A stretch of DNA of 64,000 nt from assembly GCF_901933205.1 (NCBI RefSeq), contig NC_044601.1, positions 44,179,376 through 44,243,375 on the forward strand, in the 5' to 3' direction. This document shows positions 1 through 11,073 of this stretch, in pieces; the stretch's first letter is position 1, and each line of letters starts with the position of its first letter. The notes under the pieces are model-generated. The model saw only the letters and a list, made by a program, of their open reading frames with translations, did not search any database and was not told the DNA's origin. Source of the DNA: Camarhynchus parvulus. Its lineage: Eukaryota > Chordata > Aves > Passeriformes > Thraupidae. A program made the position numbers and the translations under genes.

Positions 1-1026
1 TCAGCAATAGCGGCTACAAGACCTCTCCACTGCAATTCCAGAAGCAATGGGTTCTCTGGGTGCTATGTTTTCTTCCAACCCACACATGGCAGATTGAACC
101 AATAAGCAGCATTTGCCTGAAGTTCATGCTGCAGGTACAGAAAAAGAGCACTGTCCTCTTGGGTGGGTGGCTGCTGACATGAAGCCAGATGAGAGGCAGA
201 GGCCAAACCAGCAGCAGTTCTGAGGTTTGCTGGCTGGCTCGGCAAAGCCAGAATTGTTGGCTCTGCAGTAGGGCTCCTGTTCCTTCTTCCCTGCCCACCT
301 TCAGTGCAGGGGGCAGCTGATCACAGATCTCACTTCAGGGCAGAAGATCTGACTCATCTGGGGCTGCAGAGCTGCCTCTTCCTGAGTCTGCTTTGAGTTT
401 TCTACAGTCCAAACAGCATTTTATTTTGTTGACTCAGATAGGTGGAGCTTAGGCATATGAAGAACATGTTGCTTTGCTGACCACCATCTGACTTGGGCTG
501 ATAGCTCCTCAAGAAACTAGTCACATTTTTCCAATTATATTTGATTTAGCTCTGATAGTATGTGCAGGAAAGTATTTAAAAGCTAAGCAGATTAGCAAAG
601 TAAAAGAAAATCAAGAAATTAATGAGTGCAGGCATCTTGTGAATTTGAGTCAGAGATACACTGACTGATAGAGAAGCTGGCTGTCTTTAAAATCTGACAG
701 AGCTCCATCAAACCAGCTAACACTGCTTTGCTTTCTCCTTCAAGAACACAAATACCTTCATTTTTAGTACAGTCCTGATACCAATTTTCCAAGAATGCAG
801 AAAGAGCTTCTTTGCAATTCCTCCTCCCCTAGCTCTGCCTTATACACTGACATTTGCCATCTCTTGTTCAGTGGAGGGCAGAGCATGAAGCTGCTATAAA
901 GATATAAGTGAAAGGCTATGAACAGCAATATAAGGCAGGAATCCAACACAGGCCATGATGCAGAGGCCCATCACAAGATTCCTGGCCTAATGATACTTAT
1001 AAAACTTCTGAAACAATGAAGCATGG
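1..1026. other. Unique non-coding sequence, no gene seen
   Basis: Stop codons are scattered through all six frames. The longest open frame is 94 codons on the minus strand (14-298) and has no recognisable domain or codon bias. No repeat family, RNA gene or promoter stands out. It is most likely intronic or intergenic. Confidence 0.6.
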
Positions 1027-1170
1027 CCAAAAAAAAAACCAAACCAAAAACCAAACCAAACCAAACCAAACAAAAAACAAAACAAAAAAAAAAACCCCAC
1101 ACAAAAACCAAAACAAAAAACAAAAACAAACAAACACAACACCCCCCAACACCCCCCGCCCAAAAAAAAA
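1027..1170 (+). repeat. A/C-only low-complexity tract, (CCAAA)n grading to (CAAAA)n and C-runs
   Basis: For 144 bases the plus strand holds only A and C, except for one G at 1158. It begins as imperfect CCAAA pentamers, becomes CAAAA-like, and ends in two runs of six C and a run of nine A. The minus strand therefore has a G/T-only stretch with three G-runs near 1142-1161. Open frames read through it are compositional artefacts, rich in Lys/Asn/Thr on one strand and Phe/Gly/Val/Trp on the other. Confidence 0.93.
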
Positions 1171-4100
1171 GGAAAACATGTTGCTGGCAGAGTTTGCAGC
1201 TGGGGCAGAAGTTTTAAACCTGTGAGCTTTTAGGAAAATATTAACTACTTCCTTTCAAACTGAGAGATTTTAAAGCATCACTCCCATCTCTGCTTGCTGA
1301 AGGATATAAAGTTATGCTTTAAGCTGAAGACATGCAATTTTTACTGAGTCCCAGTGAATGCTTACTGAAAAATCATCGTCAGCCTCCATGTGAAGTTCAG
1401 GATGTGTCTTGAAGCTCAGGACAGCCACTGTCTCAGGGCAGGCTGCACTTAGCAGGGTATCAATCTCTATCATTGCAACCAAGGGTAAAGGAAACTGAAT
1501 TTATTTACCCACTTCTAATTTGTTCAGCATAGCTCTGTGCTGTCTCGGTAGCACTGTAACAAGAGGTATGCTTCCCTGCTTTCATTATATACATTGTAGA
1601 AGGGGAGACCTGAGAGCATAGCACGCATCCAGGGACAGATGGGTGGGAGGGGATCCTGCGGGGGAGACATCTCTTTTAGGTGCACTGCAGTCCCAAGTAT
1701 GAGTGGATCAACCACAAAAATGAGGCCCAACTGTGGCGTGCCTCATCATGGGTTTAAAAGTAAAATCTGTTACAGTCACCATTCTCAGGCACAATGAGGG
1801 GAGCTTCCCAATAGCAAGAAACAAATGTAATTGAGGGAAGAATTGAGACAAAGTTAATAAAAATAGTGCTGAAAATCAAAACAAGGCCTGAGATCTCCAT
1901 TTTGTTGTGGCTTGAAGAGATGAAATCGACCTGGTACAAACGGCCTTGTGAGTTTGCTTCTGCCAGTTTCAAAGCTATGCAGGGTCAAGTACCTCAAGCA
2001 AACTCACTTGCTGCTTCTGAGCTTAAGTGACGATTAACAAAATAATTCAGGAAGCAAATTCAGTCCAACAGATAGAAGAAAATGAAGAAAAGAAAGGAAA
2101 AAATAGGATCTAATAATTTGTTAGCTAAGTAAAATAATTGATTCCTGTATTTTTGGTATGGTAGGGTGGTTTAGATTTTTTTTGTTTTGTTTTTTGTTTG
2201 TTTATTTTATATTACATGTAGCAGGAATTGAAATTCTGTCTATTAAACAGCTCTTCAACTACAGAAAAAATCTAATCTAGCTCAGCAAACTTATGGAAGA
2301 AGGGAATTTTGCTAAAATGTGCTTTGAGCCATACATTGGGAACTGAATTCCTGAAATTGCACCAACACATACATGGATCATTTTTAGAATGGTGCCACAT
2401 GCACACACCCCAGAAGCTTCATTTGGACACAAGTCTCTCATGTGGGCAAGGCACAGCAAAATATCAGAGAAGAGGAAAACTTAGTCTCTTCTACAGCAAA
2501 GCATATTCTCCAGCAGAGACATCTTACACAAGAAACTTAGTAGAGGAACTTGTATATTCCATTCCCAAGTCTTCGGCTCTTTGCCTATGTGTTTTTACAT
2601 GCTCAACCCATGCTTGCCTGTGAATACTGTGATTTACAGATCCTAGGGCAAATGCAAAACAAGCAGAGACTAGCTGTATGAAGAGTTATTGCTCAATGAA
2701 GCAGTTGTTAAAAGTGTTTTGCATTAGATATTCAAACTCTCTTCTGCCCTGAGGTTTAATAACAGAAACCTTAAACACACATGATCCTCAGTTTCTACAA
2801 ACATTCATGACACCCCAGCTTTTACAGGTTTTTCCAGAATGGCAATTTTTTAGGCAGAACATAAAGCCTATGTCCTAATCCTGTCCTAGTCACAAGGGAA
2901 AAGAACCTTGCTCCTTTTTTGTGCTGCATCTTGCTAGGTCACTGACACCTATTCTGGTGTTTCAGCACCACAAGTATCTGAGTATGTATAGATCAGTTCT
3001 GGCATCCACACAGCAGAACTACAGAAATACAGAGGCCTCTAGAGGCACAGACCTTGCAGAAAATCCAGACTCACGCTTCAGTCTGATGTTTGCAGGAGAC
3101 CCTTAAGATAGAGAACAGCTAAGGTTGGGTCTAAGAGCAGTTGTAGAACAGCATGTTGGCAATTAGAAGAGAACTATAACTCAGCTCTTAACCCAGAGAA
3201 GCAGTCCTGAAAGTCCTCCTGTCCAGGGCTGAGGTCACATGTGGAAATGGTGATGGGCACACACTGGTTTGTGGGATTCAAGGAAATAGATTCTGGCTTC
3301 CCAGGCAAGGAGGCTTTAGGCTAAACAGATGCATATGTAACTTTTTTCTCATGGCACACACAGACTCTTAAGAGCAAACAGTCACATCCACCACTACAAA
3401 GAAAATCCAGATCAGCACCATATATTGAACCACTCACAGGGCAAATGTGGTTGAGACAATACAATTCTGTTGTTTAAGACCTGGATTAAAAGTGGGAGCA
3501 CTGTAGGTCAGAACTGTGAAGGATCCAAAGGTATGGGCTCCCAATTGCTCAGATGGATGTAGTCAGGGAATGGTTCCAGGAGAAAAACCAGCTCTGCAAT
3601 CCTATCCAGCAAGTGCAAAGTGGTGATTAAATAGGTCTAGGGTAGAACGGTTTGACAGTGCAAGCCGACCCATGAGATGCAATACCCAAGAAGAACTGGT
3701 ACTGCTCCATTCCTGCTGTACATCAGCGCAACAAGAGTTCTGCCTGAGACTTCCCTCTCACATGTGGGTCGTCCTGGCAGTAGAACTTGCCCAGTTTCAC
3801 TCTGCAAGACACTGATATAATTTGCAAACAAGAAACAAGATATATGCAAAACCCATCTGAAAACATAGATGGTAATTTCTCTAGCTGCAAGAAGAAACTG
3901 GGAATCCCTCCTGCTCAGCTAGAGTGGCAAGCACTTTTCAAACTTGTGCTTCTCTACAGCAAACAGGAATGTCTGCAAGTATGCCAGGTGCAATTTAAAT
4001 GAAGCAAGATCTGAAGCCAACAACAGCAAAAGAGAAAGTATGTGGGGAGTTGCTGTGGTTGGTATCTATCCTGGGATAATGACTGTATCTCACTGATACT

Positions 4101-4607
4101 TTCTTTTCAATCTTACCCCTACCTTGGTTGTGTTTTTGTTATCTTTATGCTTATCAAAATGAGGGGCCAATAAACTGAAAGGCAACATTTGTAAGGGAGA
4201 AATATATATTTTTAATATATATACTACTTTAGAATTAAAAGCAAAAACCAAGTAAAAATGCAGGCATATAAGGATTTTTTTTCAAGTGAGACAGAGTGAT
4301 CAACGTTGAGATAAGGGTAAACTGTGAATGATTTTAAATTTCACTTAATTATTTAATCAGGTAACAATTCAGCCATTCATAAACTTTCTAGAGCCAATGT
4401 CTTTATAATGTTGCATCCAAATCACAAGCAAAATTACGCAAGTTGCTGTTCAAGTCTCACTAACTGAACAAAATAAATCAGTAGCTAGGCCACCTTAAAA
4501 TTCAGAACTAAAAATCCCTGGGACCAGTGTTTCCTGCAGCATCTCTTTGTACAATATTTAAGCAGTCAATCAAAAGAAGTCATCTCGCACTATGTGGTTG
4601 GGTTCGT
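1171..4607. other. Unique non-coding sequence, no gene seen
   Basis: No open frame exceeds 104 codons and none resembles a known family. A T/G-rich stretch lies near 2172-2210 and a short AT-rich run at 4201-4225. No mobile element or RNA gene was recognised. Ancient decayed repeats could be present but cannot be identified by eye. Confidence 0.6.
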
Positions 4608-4642
4608 GTTTTTTTTTGGTTTTGTTTTGGTTTTTTTTTTTT
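4608..4642 (+). repeat. T-rich low-complexity tract ending in CCCCCTGCAG
   Basis: About 35 bases are almost all T, with a few G interruptions such as GGTTTTGTTTTGG. The tract runs into CCCCCTGCAG. A long pyrimidine tract followed by AG has the form of a splice acceptor, but nothing downstream is clearly an exon: the frame that follows stays open for only about 20 codons. Confidence 0.85.
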
Positions 4643-4652
4643 CCCCCTGCAG

Positions 4653-6184
4653 AATCTGCAGTACGATGAGAGCAAAAGAAGCCTTGTAAATCCTTTCAAC
4701 AAGCAAGTTAATTAAAAAGATATGGCTACGGTCAGCATGAATTTACCTGCCTGCCTTCCTCACTCCCTCCACTTATGGCAGTGGTCTGTAAAAAGGTCTT
4801 TCTTTACAGCAGAGCTCCAGGCAAAAGCTGAGCTAAGCTCTGTTAAGAAGAGAGTGATGGCTCAGAAATTCTGGGACCTGAGTCAGCAAGCTGAAGAAGA
4901 GAACAGTCAGAGTGCTCCTACCCAGGGCTAATGCTTCCCTTCTGACAAAAACAACAAAATATCAGATCCAACTCTAAGCTTTCTTGCTTTTGACCCCCAG
5001 AGTCTGAGCGAATGCCATGCCAGGCTCCAGTTCTCAAGCTGTGTTGGAAAAAACGCGAGTTTCATGGGGATTCCCTCAACTGCCTTCTCCCCCAGCCCCT
5101 GCCTTAAGCAGACTTGCATTAAGCTTGTTTGCCCACCTTGTTGTTGCTGCAAGTAGAGAATACATGTACAACCTTCAGTAATGTAGGGGTCTGAGCGGTT
5201 TTCTTCTACATACTTGAAAATGGTCTTCTCGTCTCCTGAGCTGAGCTTCTACAAAGCTTCAGCTTCACTATCCCAAGCCACCTACCCACTGCACAGGGAT
5301 GGGGCTTCACTGGGCAGCTTTCAGCATAGAAAACGCCTCAGAAAATGGATATATGGGAAAATATTTCAAAGGTACTGGGTCCTTCCAGCTATCTGAAATA
5401 TCCCACAGATTTTCTGAATTTCTGCAAGTATTGCTTTGTCACATTTGCTAGCAATAGCAGAAATGGTCTACCATCAGCTGCCGGGTTTCAGTTTCCCTTC
5501 CACATGTAGTTATCCCAGTTCTGTCTGGAGGATCCAGAAGGGAAATCAGGTGTTCTACACAAGCCACTCAGTGACTTGCTGGGAAAGGAAAAAGAAACAG
5601 CAAAAGTGCAGGAAATGGATTTGTAAAGAATTTTCAAAACTTGATAGAAAGTTTATATAGTTTTGTACATCTGTATGTAAACACTGAGATAAGGCGTGTT
5701 AATTTAAGAAGGTTATAGAACAGAGATACCCCATCTCTATAAAAACTAAAAAAAACCAACACAAAAGGATTTCAAAATAGTACTCAGCAGAAACAAACAT
5801 AACCAGCATTCTGTAGAGTCAGACAAATGATCCATCCAGACTGTCTTGTTTTCAATAGTAGCAACAGCAGATATTATTTAAGGAGAGTTCAAGTGCCTTA
5901 TGATGAATCCATGCTTCTGTATTCTCCCAGCAGCAACAATTATTGGTCTGGGAATATTCAAAGGTACATCCTTACCATGTAATTTTAATATTTACATAAA
6001 TCACCTGTGGATTTAACTAGCCTCTTTCTGACCCTGCTGATGCCACCTGCTTCTGCTGCCTTGTGGGGCGGGAAGTCCCAGACTGTCAATACCCACCACA
6101 ACATTTTTTCTTATTTGATACTGATGTTTCACCTATTTTACTGTCACCAAATTCCTGCATTGCAGGCCTTGGTCAAAATCAGTG
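4653..6184. other. Unique non-coding sequence, no gene seen
   Basis: Open frames are at most 74 codons and look like chance. No repeat family, RNA gene or regulatory motif could be supported. Confidence 0.55.
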
Positions 6185-6222
6185 CAGATTCAGATTTTTC
6201 AGATTCAGCTTTTTCAGATTCA
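6185..6222 (+). repeat. 15-bp tandem repeat, about 2.5 copies
   Basis: The unit CAGATTCAGATTTTT at 6185-6199 is repeated at 6200-6214 with one change (A to C, giving CAGATTCAGCTTTTT). A partial third copy, CAGATTCA, follows at 6215-6222. This is a short minisatellite-like slippage product with no sign of function. Confidence 0.9.
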
Positions 6223-9200
6223 AACCACACCCTTTGTGATTTTATGAACTATAATCTTCTCTCCCAGCTCATAGGCAACACAGTCCCCAGCTCATTTTAC
6301 TTTGCCCTTTTTTAACCCTTTCATGTATTCTCACCATGTGGAAGATCCTGGTCACGAACAGCATCTTACTAAAAAGTTGTTTGCAAGAACAATCATACAA
6401 AATGGGGTAAGGTACATTCAATATTTTTCAGTGTAACCAAGCTTGGCTCTAACATCTAGGTAATTTGTGGGAAGGTAAACCTCAGCTCTAGGAATTCTTG
6501 TCAAGCAGTTAAGACAAAGCAGAACTTACCTGCAAGCACAAGCAGCTTTCTCTAGCACTGGCCAGAGGTTGGACACAGCTCTCCAGAGCATCCCAAAAGA
6601 CATCAGGTCAGCCTAGTGGACTTTTGGTAACCATACCTGTTGTCAGAGGTCCAGCAGACTCACTGCCAGCCAGAAGTGGCAGCTCTTACAGCAGTGGCAG
6701 CCCTATGTTCTTACTGAGAGGATCACCACTCATTAGTAAAAGGAAATCATTGCATGGATTCTGTGAACCTGAACCATAGCTGGGATGCTTTTGTCACTTG
6801 TAATAAGGAGGACATCCTGTCCATACAGAACTGGGCTACAGTCTGATGACTTGGTGGTCCTTGTCTAATGTGCAAGAGCGTGATCTTCACTCGTGAGTGA
6901 GCCTAAACACAGACAGGTATGTCTGGATGACACCCATCACACAGTGCTGCAAGGCCCCCCACACCCTGCAAGCATTCTCAGACCACCCATCTCTTTTGGA
7001 AATCATTCCTGACAACATTGTTGTCATCACATTACATTACAGAAGAAAAAAAACACCTTCAGAAGACTGCATGGTGCAGCAACTCAGAAACCCATTTCTG
7101 TTTATGTTAGAGAGAAAAAAAAATCAACTAGAAAAAGAAAGGCAATCCATGGCAGAAAAAACCAACTTTTTTTTTATACCTGAAATTCCTAATGGGTGAT
7201 GTAGAGGACACTCCCTTCACTTTATGCCAGTGAATAATGAGTCACATAAAAGTGCATGAATTCAAAACAGTATGGTATTGCTATGGGTTGTAATGCTTGC
7301 TGTGACAGGGAGCCCAAAGGATGCAACTGTGCTATACATATTTTTCTTGTGGAAAAGCAGGAGGGATGAAACTTCCATGGCTTGAAATAGTTCAGTCTCC
7401 AGGAGGGAAATGAAACGTGTGTTGAGCAGCATTTTCATCTGCTCTGACAAAGACTGAAATCCATCATGAATAACAAATGAAAAGGCTTCCAAAAAGTTGG
7501 CAGAGGCAAGAATGCATCCTGGGGATGACACATACATCCCAGCACCAGTATACCTGTGGCAGCAACCCTGGAACTGCTCTGCCTGGGACAAGAAGCAGTT
7601 CTACCTTCACCCCCACAGCATGTGTATGAACTGTCTATTACATCTGTTCACTGAATGGGGCAGGACAAAACACAGCATCCTTTCCACTCTATATTTAAAG
7701 ATTAAGAGTTGAACAACACATATGCAGATCCAAATAATTTAAAATTAATCCGCTTATTCAAAGAGAATTTACAGGTAGATAAACTTGAAGGCTGAGATGA
7801 ACAAACCAATCAAGGATGTTTACAAACAGTTAATGAAATGGACTGTCATCTTGTTTAGACTTTGCAACTAAGACAAACTGCAAGGATTTCAAGGCATAAA
7901 CTCTGACAAATAGACAAGTCTAACTCTTCTATAAAGTACCCAAGTATTTAGTCTTCAGTGAGATTGCATATATATAATGGCACAAGCAAGAAACATATTT
8001 AGAGGCAGACAGTCAAATATCAGTCAGTCTCTTCCTCTGATTTTAGGTCTGAGATGCTATACATAACCAGACCAACCATAAATCTGATATGACAAAAGGC
8101 CAATGATATGGGACAGTTGGTAACTTCAAGGACAAATACTTTTGCATAGCAGCATTTGCTCATGTAACTGTGACCTCAGCTGAAGGTGTATCTTTACACT
8201 GCTCCAGCAGATCAGCTTTGTCCTATATAGCCCTAAATGCTTCTCTTCCCCACAAAAATGCCCAAATCCTGGTATCTTGTCCTTTTTTTAACTACTAGTA
8301 TGAGTGCTGTAGACTGTGGCATCAAGCTTACATGAACAGAGAAATTATGGGCTTTTTCCACAAAGAAAGTGGAAAATTGTAGGGGCAAGGAGACAATATT
8401 GCAAGGACCAGGCTCTTGCTTTTCATCTACCACAGTTTGCAAGAGAGGACTTAGAGTGTCACTCTCCATTACACTCTGTCTACAGCCCACACTGCCAACA
8501 TCTGTCCCCAAGTGCTAGACTGTAGCCACGACCTCAATACTACCATGGGCCCAATTTCTCTTCAAGCTGCCTGAAGTGGCCCTTCAGCAATACAAGGGGA
8601 CCCTAGTTACCACAACTTTCCTATAGAGACCACAACCCCACAGCTTCACATGGCCAGGGAGCACACTCCAGACACGCTCCAGGCTGCTGTCCCTTCCCAC
8701 TCCATCATACAGCATCCCTCAGAAACAACCAGCACATGTGCACAATTATTTTTACCTCCTCGCTAAGCCAAAAAACATCTCTTGTGAGGCTTTCAACATT
8801 CATTCCAGGGGTGAGGAGGTTTCTCTGGTCCTGTCTCCAAAGCCACCATATGTCCACACCACAGCCTATGGACAGCAAGCCTGCACACTCTGGCAGGAGG
8901 AAGGCAAGCTATCTCAGCAGCAAAACCCTGCCAGTCAGCCCACCACATGCCATATGGGCTCTCATTGCTGAGCATGCAGAGTCACCAAACCATGTTAACG
9001 CTGTGATTTGGAGCTGGCAGGAACCAGCTGGAGACCATCTAGCAGCAGCTGCAGCAGAGCATGATGGAGCCAGTCTAGCTGGGTATCTCCATACTCTTGC
9101 TGCTCAACAGCTCAGAGAGAAAGATATGTCCGCTTGTCAGGCAAGTGTCACTCAGCCTCTGCACTGCATGCAGCCAAAAACATTTTGCTACATGTGGACA

Positions 9201-11016
9201 CCTGCAGGGAACTTACCCACCCAAAGGAGGGGACCACAAGTTGGGGCAAAGAACTTGTCCTTCACAGGGGATGTTCCTCTCTGCAGCCTAGTCAAATCAA
9301 CATTAAAACAACCTGTTCCTAATACTCTGGGACTTTGTAATTTAATCCAAGTAATTGAAATCAGCATAGAGTTCACATAACCTGTCTTCCTCCTTCTCAG
9401 TCAGAGAATGAACTAACACTTGCATTAATTATTCACAGCATCTTCTCATGCTCACGCTCCCCATCTTTTTCAAACAGATGCACAGTGGCAAGAGAGTCCA
9501 GTGCAGACAAAAGTGTGGTGATCAACTTACTGCACAAGAAATTTTCACCTTAGGAAGATGGGACTCAGTGAATTATGTCTCTCCCCTGAACATTCTAATA
9601 GACAGCCCTGCATCTGGCAACTGGCACGAGGCACACCACTGCTGTGCCACAGGGTGCCAGGGAGCAGAGGGGCTGACACACTGCTGGGACACGTGTGGTA
9701 TGACTGCCATGTGCAGCATCGAGGCTGGCAGTGCTGGGTCTCATTTCTGCCAGTCACATCCAAATAACTCAGCCTTCATTCACATTATCTGTCAGCCAAA
9801 ACTGTATCTCAGCACTGACGAGCTGAAACAACAACAAACAAGGGGCAATCTATATCTTACATCATGTGCCAAGTTAGAATCAAATCTGTAATTCCCCAAA
9901 TGGTGTATGGATCTGAAACACCCACCCACTTATAACCCCAAGACAGTTGGACAGTGGAGTCCACCATAATCTGCAAAAACTATACCTTTCTATGGGGATC
10001 CATAAATATGTTACCTTTAGTGTTTTTAGTTATTCTCTTATTAGATAGCAGAACGTTAATAAAGAAATAGCAGAATAAGGTATGTTTTTATCAGTCACAA
10101 TATGAGCAAACAGACAGGTGGCAGTGCATCTTGCACAACAAACCAAATTCTGGTAAAAAAGCAATGCAAGAACTTGAGTTTCTGAAGAGCAACACAGCAG
10201 GACTGTCATTGAAACAATGCATCTTCAGTGTGATTCATATGTTTCTCCACAGAAAGCAAGTCCTAAGCAGGAAACTATGTGGTGTACATAAAACTAAAAC
10301 TAATTGAGATGTTGTTAGTAACAAAAGAATGGCTTTCATATTCACCTGTATTCTCTTGAGAGCAGAATAAGCTGCTGCACAGTTATCAATGCAGTCCTGA
10401 AACCATACCACAAATGTCCTAGCAGAGGTTTGTTCAGGTTATTCCCATCCACATGGTGCTTCCCCAGAAAGGTAGGCCATACTTTGAGCTCTCCTCAGCC
10501 CCAGTACCCACAAATTTCTGATAAACACACAGCCACAGCGAACAAATCAATACAGAGCTTAAAAGTACATCCATCTATCTTCTTGCAAGAACTACAGAAC
10601 AGAAAACAAACAATTTATTTATACCTGTCCCCCTTCTCCCTCATTCCATGCATAATCCAGAAGACAGCAGCTGAATTTGAACAAGGGCAGTCCCAGTCAG
10701 ATAAAAAGGACATTTTTTTAAGATCTAGGTTCTGTTTTTTTCAGTCTGAGCAGAACTTAAGGGTCCCTTCTGCAGCCATTCTAATTTCCTTACAAAGTCT
10801 AAAAAAAACCCTTTTCTGCAATACAGCTAATCTTTTACTGATTTAAAATCTTGAGAAAAGTTCTTATAGGAGAGGACTCTTAAAACAGATGTTTTCCCTG
10901 TAGCTTTTTTCTTAAGATGTGCTGAAGTTCCTTTTCCCCACCTTACTTATTTGGAGGAGCTGCTTATTTTTATTGTTTTGTCACCAAAGATCTATGTACC
11001 TCATTTGGGGCTAAAC
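6223..11016. other. Unique non-coding sequence with the longest chance ORF
   Basis: The stretch contains the longest open frame in the window, 214 codons at 8736-9380 (+), and a 147-codon frame at 9448-9891 (+). Neither shows a recognisable domain, signal peptide or paralogue. The base composition at 8.4-9.4 kb is somewhat richer in GC than its flanks, which makes stops rarer. No mobile element or RNA gene was recognised. Confidence 0.5.
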
Positions 11017-11073
11017 TTATCTGCTCCCTTTCCTTGGAGCATGTAATTTTATCTGCTCCCATTCCTTGGAGCA
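11017..11073 (+). repeat. Short direct duplication, 25 bp at 32-bp offset
   Basis: A 25-base segment beginning TTATCTGCTCCC at 11017-11041 recurs at 11049-11073 with one mismatch (T to A at unit position 13). Both copies end in TTCCTTGGAGCA. The seven bases between the copies do not belong to the unit. It looks like a recent local tandem duplication. Confidence 0.9.

Noticed and set aside
997..1225. Overlapping 60-69 codon frames on both strands at the A/C tract
   Set aside because: Their composition (Lys/Asn/Thr/Pro or Phe/Val/Gly/Trp) is dictated by the simple repeat. There is no coding signal.
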